In this document: positions 21,101 through 25,625 of the stretch, one piece after another
Numbering within the stretch: position 1 is the stretch's first letter
Layout of the letters: each line of letters starts with the position of its first letter
NCBI GenBank assembly: GCA_963931925.1
Contig: OZ007569.1
Location: 23,509,662-23,573,661 of the forward strand
Direction of reading: 5' to 3'
Source: Onchidella celtica
Lineage: Eukaryota; Mollusca; Gastropoda; Systellommatophora; Onchidiidae
Length of the DNA: 64,000 nt
Notes under the pieces: generated by a model
Seen by the model: the letters and a program-made list of their open reading frames with translations, nothing else
Told to the model about the DNA's origin: nothing
The model's database searches: none
Position numbers and translations under genes: made by a program

Positions 21101-23741
21101 GCACGTAACAGGCACCGCTAACTGGAGCTTCCCGTCCTTCATTACCGCTTGAACGTTGATGCTGGTGTCAGCCGTCGTCGCATCCCGTCTCGACGACTCG
21201 TCCGCCGCTATAACTACGGCCGCGGCCGCCTTGTTCGGCTTGCCTCGCCCCGTATCCTTCTGGGCTGGACACATTCTCCGAACGTGGCCTGGCTTTCCAC
21301 AAAGGTAACATTTCAACTCACCTTTGTCGTTTATCTTGGTACGACACTCCCTCGCCTTGTGTCCCGGCCTCTGGCACCTATAACAGACCTGTAGACTTCT
21401 ATCTCCGTTGGGTCTCCGTCGCACTGGCCGGCTTTGCTGTCTGGCGCTTCCTCTGAGTGTCCGGTTCCTCGCTACCAGGAACGCCTCCGCTGAGTCTGCG
21501 ACGTCCTGTAGCGTCTTTGGCTTCCTCTCCCTCACATGGGTCGCAAGGTCTGGTGGGCAAACATCCATAAACTGCTCTCTAACGAACAGGTCCCTCACTC
21601 CTTCGTAGGTCTTCTCCGTCTCTGATAGCTTTATCCACCTCTCTAGGTAAGTCTTGATCCTAGTAAGAAACATCCCGACATCTTCTCCATCTTCAGGCTT
21701 ACCTTGTCTGAACATGAGTCTGTAACCGTCCTCTGACAGGTTATACCTCTTCTGCAAAGCTCCCTTGACTTTGTCGTAGTCCTTGGCCTCATCGATGGGC
21801 AATCGACAGAAGCACTCCAGAGCTCTCCCAGTCAGCAGGGCAGACAGTGATGTCGTCCAGGTGGATCTGGGCCAGTCCGCTGTCTCGGCAAACCTCTCAA
21901 AACGAAGTAGCCAGCTATCAAGGTCGTCCTTCCCATCCTGAAATGCAGGTAGCTTGGGTCTCTTGGAACTGGCGTGGTCGCTGGTCCCCTGCGTCGACTC
22001 GCCTCCACGCTGATGGCGAATCCTCTCCATCTCCAGCTCGTGGTTCATCTTTTCTCTTTCCAGCTGAGCCTGTCGTTGAGCCTCCTTCTCCTGAGCCTGT
22101 CGTTGAGCCTCCTTCTCCTGAGCCTCTCTTTCCATCTTCAGTTGCTCCATGCGCTCTTGCCTCTCTCTTTCCTCCCTTAGGCCTTCACGGATGTAGTCCT
22201 GTCTCTCCTTCCCAGTGAGCTCCAAGGCGTCTGCTTCCTGGCCAAGCCTTCCAATAGCCTCTGACATGTTGTGGATATCCTCGATGATCTTTACACAATT
22301 TACTGTACTTTAGAAACGCTTCGATGGTCTGAGTTGAATCTGTTCTGATCTGATCGGATCCCGGACGAGCCCCCAATATGTAACAGTTGATGCAAATTTC
22401 AGCACGTTATGATGGGGAGAATCAGATGAACTAATCGTCTACCCTTGAAAACGAAACTGTCTCGAACTGTTGTAGAAATAAATAACAGGATCCGATGAAC
22501 ACTTAATACTAACGTTTAATAAATGTAAACAAGAGCTGATATCCACAAGTTACTTACAGCTATCAGGGAAGGCACTTACACTTCTACTACAACTGGATTT
22601 ACACCTACGATTTGCACCTTACGATTTTCACCCACGATTTGCACCTTACAATTTTCACCCACGATTTGCACCACCCCTACTCGCCTGGCCCTCCTTATAT
22701 ATATTCTGTCCAGGAACGTTCAGGAAGCGGCTTAACCGCCCCATAAGCACGAGACCGACCTAGATCGTTCGGGACACATATAAGCTACCCAATCGTACAC
22801 AGACACGTCACAGAATTACATCACTCAAGGTCGACCTAGCGTAATCTCGGACACTGCAGTATCTTCCAGACTCTCTAGATTTTCTACAGTGAAACAAACA
22901 AGCCACACAGCGACATCAAAGGGAAATACCGGCCTTGCTGGCGAGAGGGGGGAGGAAGGTCGCCGAGTGAGACTCGCCAAGCGGGGGGGTTGAGAAAATA
23001 TCGATCGTTCAACTAGTGGGACGCTACAGAAACATTCAATAACAAATATATTGTGAATTTTACACAGCTGAAAAAGACAGTTAACCTTTATTAAAATTGA
23101 ACTAACGGTTGGTTAGAGGATAAGAGTATAAAGAAATTGTTTGAATTTATTACAGTGCCATGAAGTAGAGTTTAAGTTACACAGATGGAGACATGTTCTT
23201 ATGTACACCTAACAGTTTTGCTAGAGGGGAAGAAGATAGGAAAATGTTGAAACACACATGTCTGTCCTCAGGTTAGGAACGATGATTATGTTTTCCTTGT
23301 GTTTTCATTTTATCAGGAAAAGTCAACCCCACACAGTGTGAAGCCATAACCATGGTCGCCGCTCAAGTGATGGGCAACCAGACAGCGGTGTCTATAGGAG
23401 GTAGCCAGGGCCACTTCGAGCTGAATGTATTCAAACCTCTCATCGTGGCCAATGTCCTACAGTCTGTTCGTCTGCTCTCGGATGCCTGCATTTCCTTCAC
23501 TCGTAACTGTGTCAATGGGATTGTGGCCAACACAGACAAAATCAACAAGCTGAGGGACGAGTCACTGATGTTGGTCACAGCTCTGAACCCACATATTGGG
23601 TATGACAAGGCAGCAAAGATAGCCAAACTGGCGCACAAAGAGGAGACGTCATTGAAAGCTGCGGCGGTGAAGCTAAAGTTACTGACAGAGGACCAGTTTG
23701 ATAAATGGGTGAGGCCTGAAGATATGTTAGGCCCAAAATAG
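169..23741 (+). CDS. FH: Fumarate hydratase (fumarase, class II), nine coding exons
   Basis: This enzyme reversibly hydrates fumarate to L-malate in the TCA cycle and in cytosolic fumarate disposal. Coding exons are 169-186, 8504-8629, 9039-9149, 9686-9862, 10929-11084, 13938-14049, 15260-15340, 15838-16041 and 23317-23741. All junctions are GT-AG and the phases join, giving 469 aa. Visible motifs are [10 protein letters not shown] (about 102-111), HPNDHVN (135-141), SSNDTFP (145-151), GRTH (191-194) and the fumarase/aspartase signature [10 protein letters not shown] (323-332), whose Ser is the catalytic base in the family. The C-terminus ends in GPK. The start at 169 has a good Kozak context and an in-frame TAA lies just upstream (154-156), so this transcript encodes no mitochondrial presequence and resembles the cytosolic form. 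Intron 8 carries a 6.7-kb antisense retrotransposon. The first-exon assignment is less certain than exons 2-9. Confidence 0.93.
765..1253. repeat. Long foldback (inverted repeat) with 38-nt loop, MITE-like
   Basis: The left arm (about 765-974) pairs with the right arm (about 1013-1253) around a loop at 975-1012. The inner 130 bases are almost identical, differing by one 7-base indel and about two substitutions. Further out a 13-base insertion and weaker similarity appear. The inner stem is GATTGTTTTCACTCG-like against its complement, flanked by GCCGCCGGGGTAGC. Such a structure suits a foldback transposon or MITE, or a dsRNA-forming locus, since it lies within the fumarase pre-mRNA. No clear target duplication was found. 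Confidence 0.8.
1575..1650 (-). repeat. tRNA-like Pol III B-box fragment (SINE-derived?)
   Basis: On the minus strand a B-box-like GGTTCGATGCT follows a GC-rich tRNA-like segment and precedes a run of seven T, a Pol III terminator-like tract. No acceptor stem or complete cloverleaf is evident, so this is likelier a SINE or tRNA relic than a tRNA gene. Confidence 0.3.
5166..5189. repeat. Hairpin TTATCCGTC...GACGGATAA
   Basis: A perfect 9-bp inverted repeat with a 6-base loop (GATACT). A related half-site, TTATCCGTCAACG, follows at 5210. The same motif recurs four times in the cluster at 5828-5947. Confidence 0.7.
5470..5640 (+). mobile_element. tRNA-derived SINE, copy 1
   Basis: An A-box-like TAGCGTAATGG and a B-box GGTTCGATTC are spaced as in a tRNA, with an anticodon-arm-like CCTGTAAATCAGG between them. 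A T-rich tail follows, containing TCTTTTTAT and ATCAATCT and ending at ATCCAGTTTTTT. The head resembles tRNA-Tyr (GTA-like loop), but one stem position mismatches and the acceptor stem does not close, so it is a SINE head, not a tRNA gene. Confidence 0.55.
5650..5800 (+). mobile_element. Truncated SINE, copy 2 (tandem to copy 1)
   Basis: Starts inside the tRNA-like head. It repeats the B-box GGTTCGATTCTC and the tail landmarks TCTTTTTAT, AATCAATCTGTTT and ATCCAGTTTCCTTG in the same order as copy 1. This gives a tandem SINE dimer, or two insertions with the second 5'-truncated. Confidence 0.5.
5828..5950. repeat. Cluster of CCGTCGATAATGTTGACGGATAA hairpin units
   Basis: Four related inverted-repeat units lie within 120 bases, starting near 5829, 5856, 5889 and 5922. 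Each has a stem of the type TATCCGTC / GACGGATA around a GATA(A/C/G)TGTT loop. The last two are near-identical with a period of about 34-36. The same stem occurs singly at 5166. Confidence 0.65.
6868..7715 (+). CDS. Small basic coiled-coil protein, two exons, nested in fumarase intron 1
   Basis: The exon with acceptor AG at 6854-6855 starts at 6856. The ATG at 6868 runs to 7055 and a GTAAAG donor; the second exon, 7607-7715, follows a polypyrimidine tract and TTTGCAG. The phases join (AG|G) and TGA ends a 98-aa product. The protein is very basic and helical. Residues about 7-45 ([20 protein letters not shown]) carry a pattern of a Pro followed by YxxYLxK and basic residues that I associate with short motifs at the N-termini of many uncharacterised invertebrate proteins; this family link is inference. 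No enzymatic motif is visible. It lies in the same orientation as fumarase and needs its own 5' exon or promoter upstream. It could also be an alternative terminal exon pair of an upstream transcript. Confidence 0.6.
7723..7728 (+). terminator. Poly(A) signal of the nested small gene
   Basis: AATAAA occurs 8 bases after the TGA of the small gene. A very short 3'UTR would follow. Its closeness to the stop supports an independent transcription unit. Confidence 0.5.
7731..8503. other. Intronic DNA without recognisable features
   Basis: This is the remainder of fumarase intron 1 after the nested gene: AT-rich, no ORF of note, ending in the TATCTTCACAAG acceptor of exon 2. TTAACCCTCAGC near 7952 resembles a piggyBac-type end, but no partner was found. 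Confidence 0.5.
8504..8629 (+). CDS. FH: Fumarase exon 2
   Basis: Follows an AG acceptor at 8502-8503 and ends at a GTATGT donor. It encodes 42 residues starting [12 protein letters not shown] and ending TERMP, the N-terminal fumarase segment containing DKYYGA. It is phase 0 at both ends. Confidence 0.92.
8630..9038. other. Fumarase intron 2
   Basis: 409 bases of AT-rich intron with a T-rich stretch near 8800. I see no repeat or gene in it. Confidence 0.6.
9039..9149 (+). CDS. FH: Fumarase exon 3
   Basis: Encodes 37 residues ([12 protein letters not shown] through AADE) between a CCCTACAG acceptor and a GTAAGT donor, phase 0. The 111-nt length equals the human exon 3 length as I remember it. 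Confidence 0.93.
9150..9685. other. Fumarase intron 3
   Basis: 536 bases of AT-rich intron between the GTAAGT donor and AACAG acceptor. I see no repeat or gene in it. Confidence 0.6.
9686..9862 (+). CDS. FH: Fumarase exon 4
   Basis: Encodes 59 residues including [16 protein letters not shown] and HPNDHVN, both substrate-binding regions of class II fumarases. The acceptor is AACAG and the donor CAG|GTACTG. Its 177 nt again equals the human exon as I remember it. Confidence 0.94.
10208..10719. mobile_element. piggyBac-like nonautonomous element (TTAA ends) in intron 4
   Basis: TTAA at 10208-10211 and at 10716-10719 flank a 500-bp segment. Its ends read CCCTTACCCTGCGC on the left and CGCTCATCCTGCGC (reverse complement) on the right, an imperfect 14-bp terminal inverted repeat. 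TTAA target duplication is diagnostic for the piggyBac superfamily. There is no transposase ORF. A similar end, CCCTCGTCCTGCG, is present in reverse complement next to TTAA at 14709, without a found partner. Confidence 0.55.
10929..11084 (+). CDS. FH: Fumarase exon 5
   Basis: Encodes 52 residues from [13 protein letters not shown] to KIGRTHLQ. The GRTH motif carries the conserved Thr-His pair of the active site. Acceptor TCCAACAG, donor GTAAGC, phase 0. Confidence 0.93.
12286..12843 (-). mobile_element. 5'-truncated LINE fragment (RTE-like 3' end)
   Basis: The 12-base duplication AAAAAACTTCAT lies at 12274-12285 and 12844-12855 and brackets this segment exactly. On the minus strand it encodes the C-terminal region of a LINE reverse transcriptase ([26 protein letters not shown] and [18 protein letters not shown]) and ends in GLYPDPG and a stop at 12309. 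The reading frame is open from about 12843. The 3' end is an (ATG)n tail, seen as repeated TCA on the + strand at 12282-12300, typical of RTE-type LINEs. It is nested inside the piggyBac-like element. Confidence 0.85.
12868..13263 (-). pseudogene. Possible N-terminal remnant of a piggyBac-like transposase
   Basis: A 131-aa open frame starts about 200 bases inside the right terminal repeat and reads inward. Its first 60 residues contain Ser/Asp/Glu-rich stretches ([21 protein letters not shown]), as is common at piggyBac-like transposase N-termini. No DDE catalytic region follows, because the left part of the element has no matching frame. The assignment rests on position and composition and is weak on its own. 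Confidence 0.3.
13612..13824. mobile_element. Short piggyBac-like MITE (TTAA ends)
   Basis: TTAA at 13612 and 13821 flank ends TTAACCCTTTCAGTGCCAGC and (reverse complement) TTAACCCTTTACTTGCCAATG. The ends resemble those of the larger element at 11824-13471. At 213 bp with no ORF it is probably a deletion derivative of a related piggyBac. Confidence 0.6.
13938..14049 (+). CDS. FH: Fumarase exon 6
   Basis: Encodes [14 protein letters not shown] through YELAL plus one base of a Gly codon. It follows a TTTACAG acceptor and ends in phase 1 at a GTAGCA donor. The intron after it interrupts what is one human exon, so this intron is extra relative to my recollection of human FH. Confidence 0.92.
14709..14872. 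mobile_element. Harbinger-like MITE in intron 6
   Basis: The ends AGCTAGGCACACATG and (reverse complement) GGTAGGTGCACACATG form an imperfect terminal inverted repeat. TTA is found on both sides, matching the 3-bp TWA duplication of PIF/Harbinger transposons. The segment is 164 bp and noncoding. The flanking GGGTTAA on the left also looks like a piggyBac end, so the site may have been hit twice. Confidence 0.45.
15036..15118. mobile_element. Short MITE, family D copy 1
   Basis: The ends CATACTAAGTCCAG and (reverse complement) CATACTAAGCCCAG form a 14-bp inverted repeat. Internal CAGTCAGACACAGTCAG and TTCTGCCATTATTTC match, in the corresponding order, the second copy at 38211-38315. Confidence 0.55.
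15260..15340 (+). CDS. FH: Fumarase exon 7
   Basis: This 81-nt exon (phase 1 in, phase 1 out) encodes [20 protein letters not shown] and the start of the next helix. Acceptor CAATTCAG, donor GTGAGC. Exons 5-7 together total 349 nt, equal to the sum of human exons 5 and 6 as I remember them. Confidence 0.92.
15341..15837. other. Fumarase intron 7
   Basis: 497 bases of AT-rich intron. I see no repeat or gene in it. Confidence 0.6.
15838..16041 (+). CDS. FH: Fumarase exon 8
   Basis: 204 nt encoding [19 protein letters not shown] through [11 protein letters not shown] and one base of Gly. It holds the first part of the fumarase signature with the catalytic-loop serines. The donor GTAAGC opens the intron that contains the antisense LTR retrotransposon. 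It reads [11 protein letters not shown], with Cys where human has Ser. Confidence 0.93.
16320..16940 (-). repeat. 3' LTR of the Gmr1-like element
   Basis: 621 bp, almost identical to the 5' LTR. It lacks one 27-bp repeat unit and, at its outer (low-coordinate) edge, the two terminal bases expected from the TG/CA end, so it starts TAACAG next to the GAAAC duplication. Confidence 0.95.
16941..16953 (-). promoter_or_regulatory. Polypurine tract
   Basis: Directly upstream of the 3' LTR the minus strand reads AATTGGGGAGTTG, a purine-rich run suitable for plus-strand priming. Confidence 0.6.
16954..17731. other. 3' noncoding region of the Gmr1-like element
   Basis: AT-rich DNA between the pol stop and the purine tract, with no env-like frame. 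A direct repeat of TATGGTGAAACGATGG type occurs at about 17205 and 17243. Confidence 0.6.
17732..20533 (-). CDS. pol: Integrase-RT-RNase H polyprotein of the Gmr1-like element
   Basis: In the same frame as gag-pro, directly after the TAG; there is no ATG at its start (first clear residues [10 protein letters not shown]). The numbering below counts from 20503. Integrase: zinc-binding His16, His23, Cys53, Cys56; catalytic Asp86, Asp146 and Glu182 with D,D35E spacing; GPY/F module (QWKGPYKVV) at about 320-328. After an acidic linker (about 380-455) comes the reverse transcriptase with [32 protein letters not shown] and YVDD (657-660). RNase H follows with ATDASD (Asp807), SEREC (Glu847), TDHRSL (Asp874) and GADFLSR (Asp917), so all four catalytic residues are present. 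Without the TAG the combined product would be about 1,510 aa. Expression must depend on TAG readthrough, or else this copy is disabled. Confidence 0.93.
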   Translation of the reverse strand, partial: DIKQATITRQVVLPEKLREYVLSVAHDSIVGGHLGVKKTKDRVMSSFYWPGIEGDVARYCRSCDICQRTVNKGATPKVHLQSMPVVDVPFRRVAVDLVGPIDPPSEGGHRYILVYVDYATRYPEATPLKKIDAETVAEALVNIYSRLGVPEEILSDQGTQFMSDVMKETNRLLGIRQSTTTVYHPMCNGLVERFNGTLKKTLRRLCAEQPKQWHRYINPLLFAYREVPQESTKFAPFELLYGRTVRGPMHILRQLWTKDVEEPETKTSYQYVMELRERLEDTRKLATEELSKAQGRQKTYYDRKARERKFRPGDEVLVLLPTNANMLLVQWKGPYKVVSVVGVNDYRVKMGVKEKTWHANLLKRYIPRTTPATTQAAAAAMGPASVVTEMCEMNDGRSDTTPGDVDAMMDDDGDGAGTVLAEDDVMDESQPVESAGMTVIEDCDLEGDNGGTTEDLADLGSWDQKEGYEDVQYGTQLTLEQRQQLCDVVKEYQRIFTSLPGCCQLGEHRIDLTSEVPVRQRPYPVPYAMRDSLKEELSTMERLGIIRRSSSAYASPVVVVKKKDGSNRVCIDYRRLNKITVFDPHPTAAPSEVFQSLSRGRIFSRIDLSKGYWQVRVREQNIPKTAFVTMGEHYEFTRMPFGMMNSGATLNRIVKPLIQGLNNVTAYVDDLLIHTETFDEHVKALKELLQRMDQAGLTARPSKCLIGTSEVDFVGHSVGKGMIGLLEENVCKVRDAPRPTTKKEVKAFLGLVGYYQEFVPNFAAIAAPLSDLLRKGQPNVVQWEEVQEKAYTSLKNAIVSKPVLCLPDFSKEFVLATDASDRGLGAALMQEYEGKLYPVAYASRKLLPRETKYSVSERECLAIVWAIKKFTLYLYGKEFVLQTDHRSLEYLNSARFDSPKLLRWSLFLQSYRFRIRYVKGKENVGADFLSRVF
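20534..22267 (-). CDS. gag-pro: Gag-protease polyprotein of the Gmr1-like element
   Basis: 577 aa. Residues 20-90 are a Glu/Arg/Gln-rich coiled coil with short repeats (EKEAQRQAQ). Residues 100-270 are a retrotransposon capsid; within it about 190-268 ([32 protein letters not shown]) looks like a SCAN domain, the capsid C-terminal dimerisation fold. Two CCHC zinc knuckles follow at about 295-308 ([14 protein letters not shown]) and 320-333 ([14 protein letters not shown]). An aspartic protease has its catalytic DTG at 420-422 and a DLVVGN motif at 482-487. The last 35 residues already belong to the integrase N-terminal extension (GGVLYRIY). The frame ends at a TAG (20534-20536), after which the same frame continues directly into integrase and RT. 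The ATG at 22267 lies 90 bases past the primer site. Confidence 0.92.
   Translation of the reverse strand: MSEAIGRLGQEADALELTGKERQDYIREGLREERERQERMEQLKMEREAQEKEAQRQAQEKEAQRQAQLEREKMNHELEMERIRHQRGGESTQGTSDHASSKRPKLPAFQDGKDDLDSWLLRFERFAETADWPRSTWTTSLSALLTGRALECFCRLPIDEAKDYDKVKGALQKRYNLSEDGYRLMFRQGKPEDGEDVGMFLTRIKTYLERWIKLSETEKTYEGVRDLFVREQFMDVCPPDLATHVRERKPKTLQDVADSAEAFLVARNRTLRGSARQQSRPVRRRPNGDRSLQVCYRCQRPGHKARECRTKINDKGELKCYLCGKPGHVRRMCPAQKDTGRGKPNKAAAAVVIAADESSRRDATTADTSINVQAVMKDGKLQLAVPVTCGGCSDGRTVEKLKLPVMKGLIGNRAVDVLRDTGCEGVVVRRSLVDDGQLTGGQKLIARIDNSLLAAEEAIIDVRTPYLTGRVTALCLPETICDLVVGNVDGAKDPYDPDTEVMVGAVTTRAQEKRKDQSTSLKVPRAERHAGVDRKELIRLQEEDEDLKKLGQKKIPTNRGNKSVHFERHGGVLYRIY
22358..22375 (-). 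promoter_or_regulatory. Primer-binding site complementary to tRNA-Pro
   Basis: Three bases inside the 5' LTR, the minus strand reads TGGGGGCTCGTCCGGGAT, complementary to the 3' end (including CCA) of tRNA-Pro. The same 18-mer is the classic tRNA-Pro primer site of murine leukaemia virus, by established knowledge. It fixes the element's orientation. Confidence 0.92.
22379..23028 (-). repeat. 5' LTR of the Gmr1-like element
   Basis: 650 bp, ending in the short inverted repeat TGTA...TACA. It contains a TATA box on the minus strand and ATTAAA-type poly(A) motifs. It carries three tandem copies of a 27-bp unit (ACGATTTGCACC...TTTTCACCC type), where the 3' LTR has two. Confidence 0.95.
22695..22705 (-). 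promoter_or_regulatory. TATA box in the 5' LTR
   Basis: Minus-strand AATATATATAAGGAGGG forms a good TATA element in the middle of the LTR, appropriately placed for U3-driven transcription. The equivalent site in the 3' LTR is near 16605. Confidence 0.6.
23317..23741 (+). CDS. FH: Fumarase exon 9 (terminal)
   Basis: Encodes KVNPTQCEA through DMLGPK and the TAG stop. It completes the signature loop started in exon 8, 7.3 kb upstream. Its 425 coding nt equal the sum of the last three human exons as I remember them, so two introns are absent here or were gained in vertebrates. The acceptor is TTTTATCAG. Confidence 0.94.
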
Positions 23742-25070
23742 TCTGAAAAGGCTATATTTAAATTGCAGATCTATTCCAGAATTTAGATTGGTCTTTTTGG
23801 TTGCACTCATCAGAGTTTGAATTTTTACTGTCTCAGATCAAGATTTTCTAATTACTACTGATTTATATCTTTTGAATCACAGTGGTTTAGCAGAAACTTC
23901 AATAATGCTCATTCATTTCAAGCTGTAAAAATTTTTGTGTTTTTTTGTTTGTTTATCAAGATAGCATTATGCAGATTCTTTTTGAAGAGAAATAGCTGTA
24001 TGAAAGATCACAGGCAATAAGTAAGCTTTTTCAAGAGTACTAAAGAGATGTCTTGAGTCTTTATGTGTTAGGTATATATATATGCATGCAATAGATTTCC
24101 TTGTATTTTGCTAGTATTTAATCCCCCATCCCCAGGGGTGGGGAATTAAAATGTCTATTCTTAAATTCCTCACTTTTCTTTTAAGAGAAACTACATTCCT
24201 TTTTCACATTGCCTTTTGTCAGTTTCTATGCATTAGATTTCTCTCCTCCTCTTTCTCCTCCCCCCCCCCTTTTTTTTTCCCCCGAAATAAAGTAATCTCA
24301 GCCATTGTTGATGGACATATTGAATTTTATGATTGCACATCCATTATTCTGTTTAAGCAATAGTATGGTACTGACAAAACCATGAAAGGCACAGAATGTC
24401 ATTACCATGCCCATGCACCTTTCAATTCAAACTCAAAGTCATTATATTTTATTGTTTTGTGCGATGTCTGTGCATTTTGCTCATAGAATCTCTAATATTT
24501 CTTTGCATGATTCAACATTCAAACTGTTTGAAACATTTTGAGGATGTTGTTTATTGTGATGAAATTTTGAACTTCAAAGTATAAATGTATTTCCATCCTG
24601 CAATATTGAATTTTCATGGTTGTTGGCAATCATGTTGTGGCTGTTTCCATGAAAATATTTTGATGTATATTTCAGATGTTTCAAATGAAATGGTTGTGGT
24701 TGTAAATTTAATGATCAGTTTTTGAGTTACACCAAGTATCTGTTAAATTCTTCTGTTCCTAAGCAAAGTTTTATATTCTTGTCATTTGTTAGTAGGCACA
24801 TTCACAGACGGAAGAAATATTAAGGAGTGTATTAGCTAATATTACCTTCTAAAACATTCATGCCATAACAATGACCAAAACATTGCACTGATCGACAGTA
24901 TGGGAAATTAAGAAAGACATTGTCTATGTTTATTTCATGAATAATTCATGATTATTCATTCTCAAAAATCAGTCACAGAACATGCAAACACGGGTCATAT
25001 TTCATAAGATTAGTCTTGTGAGTAACAATCCAGTTCATTTAACAAATCAGATTGCATCTTTGACTGCATC
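23742..25070. other. Fumarase 3'UTR and downstream flank
   Basis: AT-rich noncoding DNA with TATA microsatellite-like bases at 24074 and a C/T run at 24250-24285. It probably contains the 3'UTR. No further gene is recognisable. Confidence 0.5.
24286..24291 (+). terminator. Candidate poly(A) signal for fumarase
   Basis: The first AATAAA downstream of the fumarase stop lies 545 bases past the stop codon. Others occur further on, for example near 27373. The true cleavage site cannot be decided from sequence alone. Confidence 0.35.
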
Positions 25071-25495
25071 TAGGCCCATTGCGGACATCAGCCATTTTAG
25101 CTGTCAGGACCGATACATAACCATGGCGATGGTAGCACTGATTTTGATTCATTAGCTGATTTGCACTGCGAGCACTTCAGGCATCGCGAACTAGTCGGCG
25201 GCGAGCTAAGAAAAAGTTCACTACAGTAAACAATGACACGTGTGTTCACACGCATGGGAGATGTTCGGTCAATCCTTTCACTTCCTCTCCCTTGTTACAC
25301 AGATGGTAGGGAATCTGACCAGCTTGGATCCATCCTTTCCACCCCTGTCATAACAGTCAACTGTAATGCAACCAGCAGGCATTTTAACCGCTTAGACATA
25401 TCTCAAAGTTACACTCGTCAGCTGATTCACCCGCCATTTTAGGTGTCGGAAGTACAAAATAAAAACACTCTGTGACGTCATTTGCAATGGGCCTA
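25071..25495. mobile_element. MITE with GGCCCATTGC ends and TA duplication
   Basis: The ends TA-GGCCCATTGC and (reverse complement) TA-GGCCCATTGC are perfect 10-bp inverted repeats flanked by TA, as in Tc1/mariner-type MITEs. Weaker matches (GACATCA / GACGTCA) follow inside. CGCCATTTTAG-like motifs recur near both ends in direct orientation. The 425-bp segment is GC-richer than its flanks and has no transposase. Confidence 0.65.
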
Positions 25496-25569
25496 TTTCA
25501 GTATCAGATAATCACAAATTTAGAAGGGGCTGTTCTCAGGGGACAGTGGTATTTTAATTATAGTGGACA

Positions 25570-25625
25570 CAACCCAAGTCTTTTCTCCATTTGGCTTTGT
25601 AATTAGGCTACGGTCCCCTAGCAAC
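25570..25625 (+). mobile_element. Partial copy of the GGCTTTGTAATTAG MITE family
   Basis: Reads TTTGGCTTTGTAATTAGG...CCCTAGCAAC, matching the internal part of the element at 29966-30170. Confidence 0.4.

Larger units (their letters stand above)
16320..23028 (-). mobile_element. Gmr1-like Ty3/gypsy LTR retrotransposon (INT before RT), antisense in fumarase intron 8
   Basis: Two LTRs, a 5-bp target duplication GAAAC (16315-16319 and 23029-23033), a primer-binding site, a purine tract and gag-pol on the minus strand define a complete element of 6.7 kb. The pol order is protease, integrase, reverse transcriptase, RNase H. RT and integrase are clearly of Ty3/gypsy type (YVDD, GPY module), yet the order is that of Ty1/copia. 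Gmr1-like elements are the known gypsy group with this order, and their capsid is the known source of the vertebrate SCAN domain; a SCAN-like segment is visible here. No env ORF is present. About 790 bases of noncoding DNA (16941-17731) separate pol from the 3' LTR. The LTRs differ by about two substitutions, one 27-bp unit and two end bases, so insertion is recent. GC content of the coding part is visibly higher than the host DNA. Confidence 0.95.
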
